A DNA stretch of 64,000 nucleotides from Lewinella sp. 4G2 (GTDB lineage Bacteria > Bacteroidota > Bacteroidia > Chitinophagales > Saprospiraceae). The notes beneath the pieces are model-generated. The model saw only the letters and a list, made by a program, of their open reading frames with translations. It searched no databases and was not told where the DNA came from. The position numbers and the translations under genes were made by a program. Every line of letters begins with the position of its first letter. Position 1 is the first letter of the stretch. Below are positions 43,017-52,108 of the stretch, one piece after another. The stretch is from assembly GCF_001625015.1 (NCBI RefSeq), contig NZ_LVWJ02000014.1, positions 806,001-870,000 of the forward strand. The letters run 5' to 3'.

Positions 43017-46000
43017 TTGCGCACCATCATCCTTACTCAGTTCAAAACCGCATTTACGCTGGCCCTACTGTTGTTCGCAGGCGGTGCCTACGGTCAGGTA
43101 ACTCCCTTCTTCTTGGATGCCGCCCCGGCGGATACGATGGTTGCCTGCCAGCAAGATTTGCCGGGGACAGATTCCCTCCGCGCCGTCGTGTTACTCAGCG
43201 ATGGCGTTTTATTGGATACGGTCAACGTGGGTGCCATCAATACCTTCGGCGTCACTTCTGATGATTGTTCGGGAACCATCCTCCGGATCTGGGTAGTGAG
43301 CGACGTTGCTGGGACGGCCCGGGATACCCAGGCCATCGATTATCGGGATACCATCGCTCCTTCTTTTGCGCTGCCGCAGGATACCGTGATCAGTTGTTCA
43401 ACAACCCTTTCCACTCCGGAACTGACCGGCATACCGACGGACCTCTCCGATAACTGTAGCCCCACCGATTCACTAGTTGTGGGGTACGCCGACACGACGA
43501 GCGTGGACCCCTCCTGCAATAATTGCCGGATCGTCCGACGCACGTGGCGCGTGACGGACGAGTGCGGGAACGAAAGCAGCGGCATACAAACCATCCGGGT
43601 AGCGGATACGATCGCTCCCTTCAGTAACTGTCGCCTCGTCCGCATCAGTATTGACCCTTCCGGCCTCGGACCAACTCTGGTGGACCCACAGTTATTCAAT
43701 GATGGCAGTACGGACAACTGCGGTATCGAAACCCTCTCAACTAATATTCTTTCGCTCACCTGTGAGCAAATTGGCCAAACCCTCCCCGTAAGCTTGGTGG
43801 TTGCGGACAGCAGCAGTAACCGCGACACCTGCTTTACCACGATTACGGTCATCGGGGAAGTACCCAACCCCACGGCGAGTGACATGACCTGCGGTGGGGA
43901 TACCCTGCGCCTGTTCGCCAACCCACCGACGGCAACCTCCGGCGGCATATCCTTCTACACCTACCGCTGGTTCGGCCCCTTCAACAACCTCCTGAGTACC
44001 GACGAAAACCCAGTGCTTCCCCAAGTGAATCAGAATGCCGATGGTGGTTACCGGGTAGAAATCCGCGGACTCACCGGCTGTACGACCGACAATGTGGTGA
44101 ACGTCCAAATTGGTGATGTCCCTACCACTCCGACGCTAACTGTTCCGGCTACAGTGATTTGTTTTGGAGACGCCGTTTCCCTCTCCTCGCCGAGTAGTTA
44201 CGTTGGTGACGTGCGCTACCTCTGGTTTCGGGGGACGCCAAGCGCTGCTACCCCACTGGACACTACCGAAACGGGGTTCCTGATCACCGAATTACCGGCT
44301 GATGCAAACTCCGCCACATTTTACGTCGTGGCCGAAGTGGATGGCTGCGTCAGCGCTCCTTCCGATCTGGTCAGCGTGCAAGCCGTGCCCCAGCCAGTAA
44401 TTTCCGTGGCGACGGCTACGGCCAGCGTTTGCCAGAACGAAGAAATTATCCTGATGGCACAAGGGGATCCCACCCTGACGTACCGGTGGGTAAGCCCCAC
44501 GGGCGTCCAATTCGCCGGCGCGAACCTGGTTGTCAGCAACGCCCAACCCGGCGATGCCGGTCTGTATACCGTAGTAGCCTTTTCCGACGAGCGCTGCCAG
44601 AGTGAACCCGTAACGGTAAGGCTGGACGTACTGCCCTCGCTTCCACCTTCCGCCGTCGAGGGACCCGTGGAGGTTTGCCCGGGCACCACATTCCGACTGT
44701 CCGCCGCTAACCCCAACGCGGACGGGTACGAATTCTCCGGCCCCTCCGGCCAACTCATCAACTCAGCTGGCCCGACGATTACCATTGAGAATGCGAATGC
44801 CAGCGTGGCCGGAAGCTGGACGGTCAGGCTTTTGAACGGTACCTGCCTGTCCCAACCGGGCCCCCCGCTACGAATCAACCTGTTGCCCGGCGTAACGGCC
44901 GCCGCCCGGGTTACCCCCGATCCGGTTTGCGAAGGCAATGACCTTCGCCTGATTGCCACTAACGTCGGAGCCGGTGGTACTTACCGCTGGTCCGGCCCCG
45001 AAGGTTTTTCCGAGGTAGGCCGTACCCCCATCATCCAAAACGTAACCCGGGAAAATACCGGCCTCTATAACCTGACCGTCACGGACGGTGCCGGCTGTAC
45101 GGATGAGACTACCGTAGACATAACCGTCCGCCCAGGCATCACTATCAATGCCATTACCGCCATCGGAAACGAGTGCCTGGAACCCGGTCAGGTCGTTAGT
45201 TTGTCTGCTGATGTCACGCCGACGCTCAATCCTGGCGCCTATCGTTATGAGTGGACGGCTCCGGATGGGACCATCAGCGAGAATGCAAACCTGACCATCG
45301 CTACCCCTACCCCGGCGGCCAACGGCACCTACCGCCTAAGGGTGGAAAACGCACTGGGCTGCCGTTCCCCACAAGCAAGTTTCGACCTGGAACTCGATTT
45401 TGCCCCCCTCGCTCCCGGCCAACCTACCACTGATAATGCCCGCTACGATTACTGTTTCGGTGAGTCCATTGAATTGCGCACGAACCCCATCGGAGGTGCG
45501 AGCAGCTACCTCTGGTCTGGCCCTAACGGGTTCCGGCGCGAAACCGCCACTCCAGTCTTAACGCTGGAAGAGCTTACTGCATCCCGGGCGGGAAACTACA
45601 GCGTCGTAGCCTTAGAGGGGAACTGTAGCTCACCGAGTTCCAGCCCGCGTGCCATCAGCGTTACGCTCCCGCCGGATGTCTCGGCCGCTGTGCTCGATCC
45701 TGTCTGTACCGGCGGTCCCATCCGTTTTTCTACCCAGGATCTGGCGGGTGTCACTTATGCCTGGTCCGGGCCGAACGGCTTTACTTCCAGCGAAGTGAAT
45801 CCGACTATTCCTGGAGCGGACCCTGCGGCGAATAATGGAACCTACCAACTCATTGTCTCCCGGAACGATTGCCCGGCGGCGCCAATCAACGTGGACGTTA
45901 CCGTGCGCCCCCTTCCCCAAAGGCCCGCCCTGGACCCCGTTACGGCAATTTGCGCGGACGAACCGGGAACATCCATAACGCTTACTGTGGCCGCCGGCTC

Positions 46001-47531
46001 CCGTACGCCGGGTGCGACCTACCAGTTCATCCAGGTACCTGGAGGACACATTTTGAATAGTGGCCCTGACCCCGATTTGAATATTGATGACCTCACCGTA
46101 TTTGCTGGCCTGACCCAAACCAACGTACGGGTCACGGCTACGGTGGACGGTTGTACGAGCGAGCCATCACCAACAACGACCGTTGCGCTCAACCGGACCT
46201 TTGGTCTTAATGCGAATGCGGGGGTGGACACCACCGTTTGCCCTGGCCAACTCTTCCTTGGTGCCGAACGCTCATCTCAAGTTTCCGGGCGCTGGACGCA
46301 GGTGCAGGGTAACGACCAGGCCAGCTTCGTGGACCCGACCGACCCCAGCACCCGGGTAACGGGCATCACCGAAACGGGCAGCCCCTACCAATTTGTCTGG
46401 ACGCTCAACAATGGCGCTTGCGTTGACTTCAGTAGCGATACCGTGACGATCGGGGTTACCCCAGCCGTTGTGGCCGATGCCGGCGAAAATTTGGTGGCTT
46501 GCATTGGTTCCCCCGTTATCCTCAATCCTGGCCCTGCCCCAGCGGGTGCGACCGGGCGGTGGACCCAACGCGCTACCCAGGCCCTCATCGGCGTAGAGAT
46601 CGACGAGCCGGCCAACCCGAATACGACCATCAGCGGTCTGAGAACGGACAACGTATACACCTTCACCTGGGTGGTGTCCGACCGGTGCGGAGAAAGCAGT
46701 GACGTCATTGCCGTCAGCGTAAGTGACCCGGACCCCCGAGCGGGTGCTAACCAACGGATTTGTGCGGAAGACCCTACCATCAGCCTGCGGGCGGTTTCCC
46801 CCAGCGTGGGATCTACGGGCAGGTGGTACGGCGCGGATAGCGACCTGACCTTCTCCAACCCCGCCGGCCCCGCGACTACGGTGACGGACCTCATCCCCGG
46901 AGAGAACCGCCTGGTCTGGGAACTAGACAATGGCGTTTGTGGAGACCGTTCGCGGGATACCCTGTTGGTCAATTTCCTCCTGCCCCCTCTTCCCGCAGCG
47001 GACGTAGTGACGGTACCCTTCCAGGGGAGCTCTGACTTCAACCCTACCGCGAACGACGATAACCCATTTGACGCCGTCATTGATTTCGGAGGGCTCACCC
47101 CGGATCTGGGCAACCTGATGGGTAATGGTGACGGCACTTACTCCTTCGTCGCCCCCGCCAATTTCGTCGGGGTAGTAGAAGCGACCTACCTGGTCATTAC
47201 CGAAGGGTGTGAGGATACGCCCGCTACCGTCCGCTTTGAGATTGGTGAGGATGCCTCCTGTGAGATCCCTAACATTTTCACTCCCAACGGCGATGGGGTG
47301 AACGACAACTTCGTTATCCCCTGCCTACTCAACGGCGAAGCCTTCCCTCGGAGTGAGGTGACCGTCTATAACCAGTGGGGCGACGAGGTCTTCCGTAGCG
47401 GCCAACCCTACCGGAATGACTGGTCCGGTACTTTTCAGGGTGGTGATCTGCCAGTGGGGACCTATTTCTATTTAGTGAACCGCGGGGATGGTACCCAGAC
47501 CATGACCGGTGACGTAAGAATCGAACGATGA
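43017..47531 (+). CDS. Large T9SS adhesin with Ig-like repeats and CHU_C C-terminus
   Basis: A 1504-residue cell-surface protein. A signal peptide (RTIILTQFKTAFTLALLL to GAYGQ) leads into two HYR-like modules with DNCSPTDS and DECGNESSG-type cysteine patterns. A long series of Ig-like / PKD-like repeats follows (about residues 330-1250; recurring YRWSGPEGF, YLWSGPNGF, YAWSGPNGF strands). The end is a gliding-motility-associated domain (IPNIFTPNGDGVNDNFVIP to GDVRIER), a type B T9SS sorting signal. No ATG is available; TTG at 43017 fits the signal peptide, with another TTG at 42924. It overlaps the PorP/SprF gene by 4 bases, the usual partner that anchors such adhesins. Confidence 0.88.
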   Translation: MRTIILTQFKTAFTLALLLFAGGAYGQVTPFFLDAAPADTMVACQQDLPGTDSLRAVVLLSDGVLLDTVNVGAINTFGVTSDDCSGTILRIWVVSDVAGTARDTQAIDYRDTIAPSFALPQDTVISCSTTLSTPELTGIPTDLSDNCSPTDSLVVGYADTTSVDPSCNNCRIVRRTWRVTDECGNESSGIQTIRVADTIAPFSNCRLVRISIDPSGLGPTLVDPQLFNDGSTDNCGIETLSTNILSLTCEQIGQTLPVSLVVADSSSNRDTCFTTITVIGEVPNPTASDMTCGGDTLRLFANPPTATSGGISFYTYRWFGPFNNLLSTDENPVLPQVNQNADGGYRVEIRGLTGCTTDNVVNVQIGDVPTTPTLTVPATVICFGDAVSLSSPSSYVGDVRYLWFRGTPSAATPLDTTETGFLITELPADANSATFYVVAEVDGCVSAPSDLVSVQAVPQPVISVATATASVCQNEEIILMAQGDPTLTYRWVSPTGVQFAGANLVVSNAQPGDAGLYTVVAFSDERCQSEPVTVRLDVLPSLPPSAVEGPVEVCPGTTFRLSAANPNADGYEFSGPSGQLINSAGPTITIENANASVAGSWTVRLLNGTCLSQPGPPLRINLLPGVTAAARVTPDPVCEGNDLRLIATNVGAGGTYRWSGPEGFSEVGRTPIIQNVTRENTGLYNLTVTDGAGCTDETTVDITVRPGITINAITAIGNECLEPGQVVSLSADVTPTLNPGAYRYEWTAPDGTISENANLTIATPTPAANGTYRLRVENALGCRSPQASFDLELDFAPLAPGQPTTDNARYDYCFGESIELRTNPIGGASSYLWSGPNGFRRETATPVLTLEELTASRAGNYSVVALEGNCSSPSSSPRAISVTLPPDVSAAVLDPVCTGGPIRFSTQDLAGVTYAWSGPNGFTSSEVNPTIPGADPAANNGTYQLIVSRNDCPAAPINVDVTVRPLPQRPALDPVTAICADEPGTSITLTVAAGSRTPGATYQFIQVPGGHILNSGPDPDLNIDDLTVFAGLTQTNVRVTATVDGCTSEPSPTTTVALNRTFGLNANAGVDTTVCPGQLFLGAERSSQVSGRWTQVQGNDQASFVDPTDPSTRVTGITETGSPYQFVWTLNNGACVDFSSDTVTIGVTPAVVADAGENLVACIGSPVILNPGPAPAGATGRWTQRATQALIGVEIDEPANPNTTISGLRTDNVYTFTWVVSDRCGESSDVIAVSVSDPDPRAGANQRICAEDPTISLRAVSPSVGSTGRWYGADSDLTFSNPAGPATTVTDLIPGENRLVWELDNGVCGDRSRDTLLVNFLLPPLPAADVVTVPFQGSSDFNPTANDDNPFDAVIDFGGLTPDLGNLMGNGDGTYSFVAPANFVGVVEATYLVITEGCEDTPATVRFEIGEDASCEIPNIFTPNGDGVNDNFVIPCLLNGEAFPRSEVTVYNQWGDEVFRSGQPYRNDWSGTFQGGDLPVGTYFYLVNRGDGTQTMTGDVRIER

Positions 47532-48487
47532 AAGCAACCTTTACCTTTCCGGCCTTCCTTCTTGCGTTACTTGCCCTCTTACCCGGCACCCGCGTCAGCG
47601 CCCAACAGGATGCGCAGTATACCCAGTTCATCTTTAATAAGTTGGGATATAACCCGGGCTTTGCCGGCGCCGTGGAATCTGGTGAGATATCCGTGATTGC
47701 GCGCCGGCAGTGGTTCGGGCTGGCCGGGGCACCGAGCAGCCAGATCGCTACTTTTAATACGGCGTTTGCGGACCAACGCTCCGGCGTCGGCCTGCGCCTT
47801 AGCCAGGTATCCGTAGGCTTGGAACAACAGTTGAACGCCGACGTGAGCTACGCTTACGGCTTCCCCATCGGGCCGGGAGTACGGATGGGTCTGGGGATTT
47901 CCGCTTCCGCCCGCTACTTCCGGATCGACTATCAAAACGCCCGCCCCGTGCAGGGTGGTGGAGTGGATACGGCCATTCCCGGAGCCGCATCCTCTAAAGT
48001 CGTACCAAATTTCGGCGCCGGTGTTTACGTGAATGGGCGGAAATTTTACGTGGGATTGAGTACGCCCCGCCTCCTACAAAACAACCTGGATCTGGGGACT
48101 GACGAGACCATCATCGCCCGCGAGGCCCGCCATTACTACTTCATGGGTGGATTGAAGATTCCGCTCGGCGAAAGCGTGAAAATGCAGCCGCAAGCCCTGG
48201 TCAAGTACCTTCCCAACGCGCCCTTCGATGCGGATCTGAACTTGCTATTCTACTTCGGTGAGAATGTCTTTGCCGGCGGTGGCTACCGGGTGGGTGGTGA
48301 CGGGAGCGGGGAATCCGCCAACGTGCTTTTCGGTGCCATCCTGGCGCAACACATCACCTTTTCCTTTGCCTACGACCTGGGCCTAAGCCAACTGAATACC
48401 GACCAGGGGGGAAGCCTGGAAGGAATGGTGATGTACAGTTTTGGCCGCCGCGGCAGTGGCTCGGTGATCGATCCGCGGGATCTCTAA
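47528..48487 (+). CDS. PorP/SprF family T9SS outer-membrane protein
   Basis: A 319-residue outer-membrane beta-barrel protein with signal peptide ending at TRVSAQ. The family hallmark QDAQYTQFIFNKLGYNPGFAG opens the mature protein, followed by VIARRQWFGLAGAPSSQ, repeated amphipathic strands, and the C-terminal SFAYDLGLSQLN...YSFGRR end. In known systems PorP/SprF proteins attach type B cargo such as SprB at the surface. The ATGA overlap with the preceding adhesin shows the two are co-translated and probably act as a dedicated pair. Confidence 0.92.
   Translation: MKATFTFPAFLLALLALLPGTRVSAQQDAQYTQFIFNKLGYNPGFAGAVESGEISVIARRQWFGLAGAPSSQIATFNTAFADQRSGVGLRLSQVSVGLEQQLNADVSYAYGFPIGPGVRMGLGISASARYFRIDYQNARPVQGGGVDTAIPGAASSKVVPNFGAGVYVNGRKFYVGLSTPRLLQNNLDLGTDETIIAREARHYYFMGGLKIPLGESVKMQPQALVKYLPNAPFDADLNLLFYFGENVFAGGGYRVGGDGSGESANVLFGAILAQHITFSFAYDLGLSQLNTDQGGSLEGMVMYSFGRRGSGSVIDPRDL
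47586..47601 (-). repeat. Dispersed GC repeat, copy 9 (in PorP/SprF signal peptide)
   Basis: Minus strand reads GCGCTGACGCGGGTGC; on the plus strand it encodes Gly-Thr-Arg-Val-Ser-Ala at the signal-peptidase site, in the same frame as copy 8. Confidence 0.8.
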
Positions 48488-48506
48488 ACCAAGCTTATGG
48501 CCAATA

Positions 48507-50372
48507 CTACCGACCCAGGTGCACGAGTAGCACCGATACATCGGCGGGGCTCACGCCACTGATCCGGCTGGCCTGACCAATTGTACGTGGCTTAAGCTTA
48601 TTCAACTTCTGGCGGGCCTCTTTTGAAAGCGCGCTCAGTGTTTCGTAGTCGAAGGAGCTACCCAGTTTGATGCCTTCCAGACGGTTCATTTTATCGACGG
48701 CCACTTTTTCCCGTTCGATGTAGCCCTCGTACTTCATGGTCACCTCTGCGAGGTTGATCGTCTCGGCGTCGTAGGCGTTGAGAAATTCCTGAAAATCAGG
48801 AACGGCTTGCCCGAGGCCATTGATGCTGACTTCGTGTCGACCCAGCAGGGACATCATTTTTACGCCCTGTTTGAGTTGGGCGGTTCCGAGCGTTTCCAGC
48901 CACGGGTTCATTTGGTCCGGCGTAACGCTCAGGGTGTTCATCTTGCGGCGGATGTCTTCCACTGCGGCCCGCTTGGCTTCCACCCTTTCCATACGGCCGT
49001 CCATGTTACGGACGCCTAGTTTTTGGGCGAGGGGGCTGAGCCGCAGGTCAGCGTCGTCCTGGCGGAGTAGGATGCGGTATTCGGCCCGGCTGGTGAACAT
49101 CCGGTAAGGCTCCTCGGTGCCCTTATTGATAAGGTCATCGATCAGAACGCCGATGTAGGCCTCGCTGCGCTTGAGCACGAAGGGATCGCGCTCCTGTACC
49201 TTGAGGGCGGCGTTCATGCCCGCCATCAAGCCCTGGCAACCGGCTTCTTCGTAGCCCGTCGTGCCGTTGATCTGGCCGGCGAAGTAGAGGCCCTCGACGA
49301 GGTGGGTTTCCAACGTCGCCTGCAGTTGAGTTGGCTGAAAGAAGTCGTACTCAATGGCGTAACCGGGGCGGAACATCTTGGCATCCTCAAAGCCCACCAC
49401 TTTGCGGATGGCCTTGTACTGTACATCCTCCGGAAGGCTGGAACTGAACCCATTCACGTATATCTCGCACGTATTGCGCCCTTCCGGCTCAACGAATAGC
49501 TGGTGGCGATCGCGGCCGGCAAAGCGGTCAATCTTGTCCTCAATACTGGGGCAGTAGCGGGGCCCAAGGCCACGGATGCGGCCGTTGAACATGGGGCTGC
49601 GGTCGAACCCTTCCCGCAGGGTATCGTGTACTTCCTTGCTCGTATAGGTGATGTGGCAGGGCAGTTGGTCCACCAGTGGCGGGGTATCCGTGTAGCTGAA
49701 GCGGCCGGGGTTTTCGTCGCCAGGTTGTACTTCCATACGGTCCCAGTGGAGGCTGCGTCCGTCGAGGCGGGCGGGGGTGCCCGTTTTCATGCGGCCGGCT
49801 TCGAAGCCGAGTTCCTGGAGTTGGGCCGTCAGGCCGGTTGCGGCCCGTTCACCCGCCCGGCCACCACCAAACTGCTTTTCACCGATGTGGATGGTACCAT
49901 TGAGAAAGGTCCCGTTCGTCAACACGACGGATTTAGCGGGGATCTCCAGACCAAGGGAGGTGTAGACACCCTGCGCTCGGCCGTCTTTGACGATGATGCC
50001 GGTGACCATTTCCTGCCAGAAATCTACGTTCTCGTGGGCTTCCAGTTTTTCGCGCCAGTTGAGGGCGAAGGCCATCCGGTCGGACTGTGCCCGGGGGCTC
50101 CACATGGCCGGCCCCTTACTCCGGTTGAGGAGGCGGAACTGGACCATCGTTTCGTCCGTAATGATTCCGGAGTAACCACCCAGGGCGTCAATCTCCCGAA
50201 CGATTTGTCCTTTACCAACGCCACCCATGGCGGGGTTGCAGCTCATCTGCGCGATGGTCTGGAGGTTCATGGTGGCGAGCAGGACTTTACTGCCGAGGTT
50301 AGCCGCGGCGATGGCGGCTTCACAACCGGCGTGGCCGGCACCAACTACAATGACGTCGTACGTAGGGAACAT
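48507..50372 (-). CDS. mnmG: tRNA uridine-5-carboxymethylaminomethyl synthesis enzyme MnmG
   Basis: A 621-residue FAD protein that, with MnmE, modifies the wobble uridine of several tRNAs. The N-terminal FAD motif VIVVGAGHAGCEAAIA is followed by CNPAMGGVGKGQIVREIDALGG, the conserved GidA signature, and FNGRIRGLGPRYCPSIEDK near the middle; the C-terminal helical domain ends at VSVLLVHLGR. A longer frame reaches 50396, but the ATG at 50372 (MFPTYDVIVVGAGHAG) is the family start. A strong hairpin made of two inverted dispersed repeats lies about 30 bases upstream in the leader. Confidence 0.96.
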   Translation of the reverse strand: MFPTYDVIVVGAGHAGCEAAIAAANLGSKVLLATMNLQTIAQMSCNPAMGGVGKGQIVREIDALGGYSGIITDETMVQFRLLNRSKGPAMWSPRAQSDRMAFALNWREKLEAHENVDFWQEMVTGIIVKDGRAQGVYTSLGLEIPAKSVVLTNGTFLNGTIHIGEKQFGGGRAGERAATGLTAQLQELGFEAGRMKTGTPARLDGRSLHWDRMEVQPGDENPGRFSYTDTPPLVDQLPCHITYTSKEVHDTLREGFDRSPMFNGRIRGLGPRYCPSIEDKIDRFAGRDRHQLFVEPEGRNTCEIYVNGFSSSLPEDVQYKAIRKVVGFEDAKMFRPGYAIEYDFFQPTQLQATLETHLVEGLYFAGQINGTTGYEEAGCQGLMAGMNAALKVQERDPFVLKRSEAYIGVLIDDLINKGTEEPYRMFTSRAEYRILLRQDDADLRLSPLAQKLGVRNMDGRMERVEAKRAAVEDIRRKMNTLSVTPDQMNPWLETLGTAQLKQGVKMMSLLGRHEVSINGLGQAVPDFQEFLNAYDAETINLAEVTMKYEGYIEREKVAVDKMNRLEGIKLGSSFDYETLSALSKEARQKLNKLKPRTIGQASRISGVSPADVSVLLVHLGR

Positions 50373-50403
50373 AGCTTTGCACTTTTTCTCATCCAATTAC
50401 CTC

Positions 50404-50419
50404 GCACCCGCGTCAGCGC
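50404..50419 (-). repeat. Dispersed GC repeat, copy 10
   Basis: GCGCTGACGCGGGTGC on the minus strand, in the mnmG leader. It pairs with copy 11 to give a near-perfect hairpin. Confidence 0.85.
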
Positions 50420-50432
50420 CCAAAGTTGTTTG

Positions 50433-50448
50433 GCGCTGACGCAGGTGC
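50433..50448 (+). repeat. Dispersed GC repeat, copy 11
   Basis: GCGCTGACGCAGGTGC, inverted relative to copy 10 and 13 bases from it; the AAA/TTT flanks also pair. Confidence 0.85.
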
Positions 50449-50511
50449 AGTGTTAGGAAACACGGATGAGCGCCGCAAAGTTACGGCCTTTCCCACCCTT
50501 AGTGAAAGTAA

Positions 50512-52107
50512 CTACCGGCGGACGACCCGGTGTGTTTGCCAGGCCCCGGACGAAAACCGAACGCCCACGGAATAAACACCGGCTGGTAGCGACCCGAGGT
50601 CAAGTTTGAGAGATTGACTGTAACCTGCTTTTTGCTTAAAGAAGAACTGCCCCGCAGCGTCGCACACTTCCACGTAGTTGATCAACGCCTTCTCGCTGAA
50701 AAGTGTCAGCAAGTCGTTCGTGGGGTTGGGGTAAAGTCGAAGCATGGTGTGTTCGGCCGGCGCGAGCGTGGAAGTAGTACAACTACCACAGGCGGACGTA
50801 CCACAGTCAATACCGGTTTCGTCACCGTTCTGGATGAGATCGTTACAGGACCAACCGTTGCGGATGGCTTCCCCCTCCGCGAGAAGCTCGGAGAGGATAT
50901 CGGAGGTAGCCGGCGTAAGGGAGTTGATCAGGTCATTCGTCTCGAACGAGTCGGTGGATACCGCGTAAAATTCCTGGCCGCCGTCGTCGAATTGAATGAG
51001 CTTATAATCGTCGTTACGAATCGCGTAACCACTGCGAGCGTTGCCGTTTGTATTGACCAGATCGATGTAATTAAAGGGTCGGGTGGTTGCCGTACCATCC
51101 GTTAGCAAGCCGGAAAAATCGAAGCTATTTTGGAGGCCCCCAGCGAGCTCCGCCCCGACGACGGAAAGAATGGTGGCGTGGAGGTCGACGATGTTCACCA
51201 GCCCGTCCTCCCGTTCACCCTTGCGCGTGATGCCAGCGCCGGCCAGGATGAATGGCACCCGTAAACCACCCTGATAGAGTGAGCCTTTGCCCCGGCGATC
51301 CGGATAATCCTTCAACACATTACCGGGGGTGCCATTGTCGCCAACAAAAATGACGAGCGTATTGGCCCGCTCTTCCTCAGTCAGGCCGTTGAGCAGCGAA
51401 CCGATCTCGTGGTCAAGATTCTCGATCATGGCCAGGTACTTACCGGTATTGTCCGCAGTATTTGCCACGGAAAAGGTACCCGCCGGTGGGATGTGGTAGG
51501 GCGTGTGCGGGGTGCCGTGAGCGAGCCAGAGGAACCATGGTTGGTGTCGTTCGCTGACCCATTCCGTGGCGGCATTCGTCAGGGCCGCCGAAGCATATTC
51601 AGTTGAGGTAGAGGTGCTGCCGGATCGCGTCCGCGGCCAACTGAAGTAGTCTCCGACGGAACCACTAAGGAAACCATCGTAATGATCCATGCCAAACGCA
51701 AGCGGGTCATTAGCCGATGCACGTTGCGTTAAGTGCCACTTCCCGATGAGGGCGGTGGCGTAGGCATTGTTCGTGGCTACGTCAATCTCGCGAAACAGCG
51801 AAGGCAAGAAAACGGATAGGTTGCCGGGCACGCCCTCTACCCCATTGTTAACGCCGTACTGGCCAGTCATCAACGCCGCGCGGCTCGGAGAACAGACGGG
51901 TGCGGCCCAGGCATTCGTGAAGGTGAGGCCAACGGCCCGCAGGCTATCCAGGGTGGGCGTGGCGGCCAGGCCTTCACCGGTGTGGTACCCATTCAGGCGG
52001 TCCACCCCCAGATCATCCGCAATGATGAGTAGCACGTTGGGTTGGTCTTGACCCGTAAGGGGGGCGATCAGAATAATCCACAAAAAGAGTAAGATTGACT
52101 TTTTCAT
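50512..52107 (-). CDS. Sulfatase with T9SS sorting domain
   Basis: A 531-residue secreted type I sulfatase. A signal peptide (MKKSILLFLWIILIAPLTG) precedes metal-binding VLLIIADDLGVDRLNGY and the formylglycine site CSPSRAALMTGQYG (Cys to be converted to FGly), then GKWHLTQR and a C-terminal alkaline-phosphatase-like fold with GDNGTPG. A Cys-rich link (NGDETGIDCGTSACGSC) and a type A sorting domain (LRLYPNPTNDLL to SLPAGVYSVGVRF) follow. It would desulfate glycans outside the cell. A longer frame reaches 52251, but the signal peptide sets the ATG at 52107, 1 base after the stop of the YHYH gene. Confidence 0.9.
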   Translation of the reverse strand: MKKSILLFLWIILIAPLTGQDQPNVLLIIADDLGVDRLNGYHTGEGLAATPTLDSLRAVGLTFTNAWAAPVCSPSRAALMTGQYGVNNGVEGVPGNLSVFLPSLFREIDVATNNAYATALIGKWHLTQRASANDPLAFGMDHYDGFLSGSVGDYFSWPRTRSGSTSTSTEYASAALTNAATEWVSERHQPWFLWLAHGTPHTPYHIPPAGTFSVANTADNTGKYLAMIENLDHEIGSLLNGLTEEERANTLVIFVGDNGTPGNVLKDYPDRRGKGSLYQGGLRVPFILAGAGITRKGEREDGLVNIVDLHATILSVVGAELAGGLQNSFDFSGLLTDGTATTRPFNYIDLVNTNGNARSGYAIRNDDYKLIQFDDGGQEFYAVSTDSFETNDLINSLTPATSDILSELLAEGEAIRNGWSCNDLIQNGDETGIDCGTSACGSCTTSTLAPAEHTMLRLYPNPTNDLLTLFSEKALINYVEVCDAAGQFFFKQKAGYSQSLKLDLGSLPAGVYSVGVRFSSGAWQTHRVVRR

Positions 52108-52108
52108 G

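Noticed and set aside
43368-43380. GCGCTGCCGCAGG inside the large adhesin gene
   Set aside because: Only the first 13 bases of the dispersed core match and the flanks do not; it encodes the ordinary ALPQD of an HYR-like module, so chance is likely.
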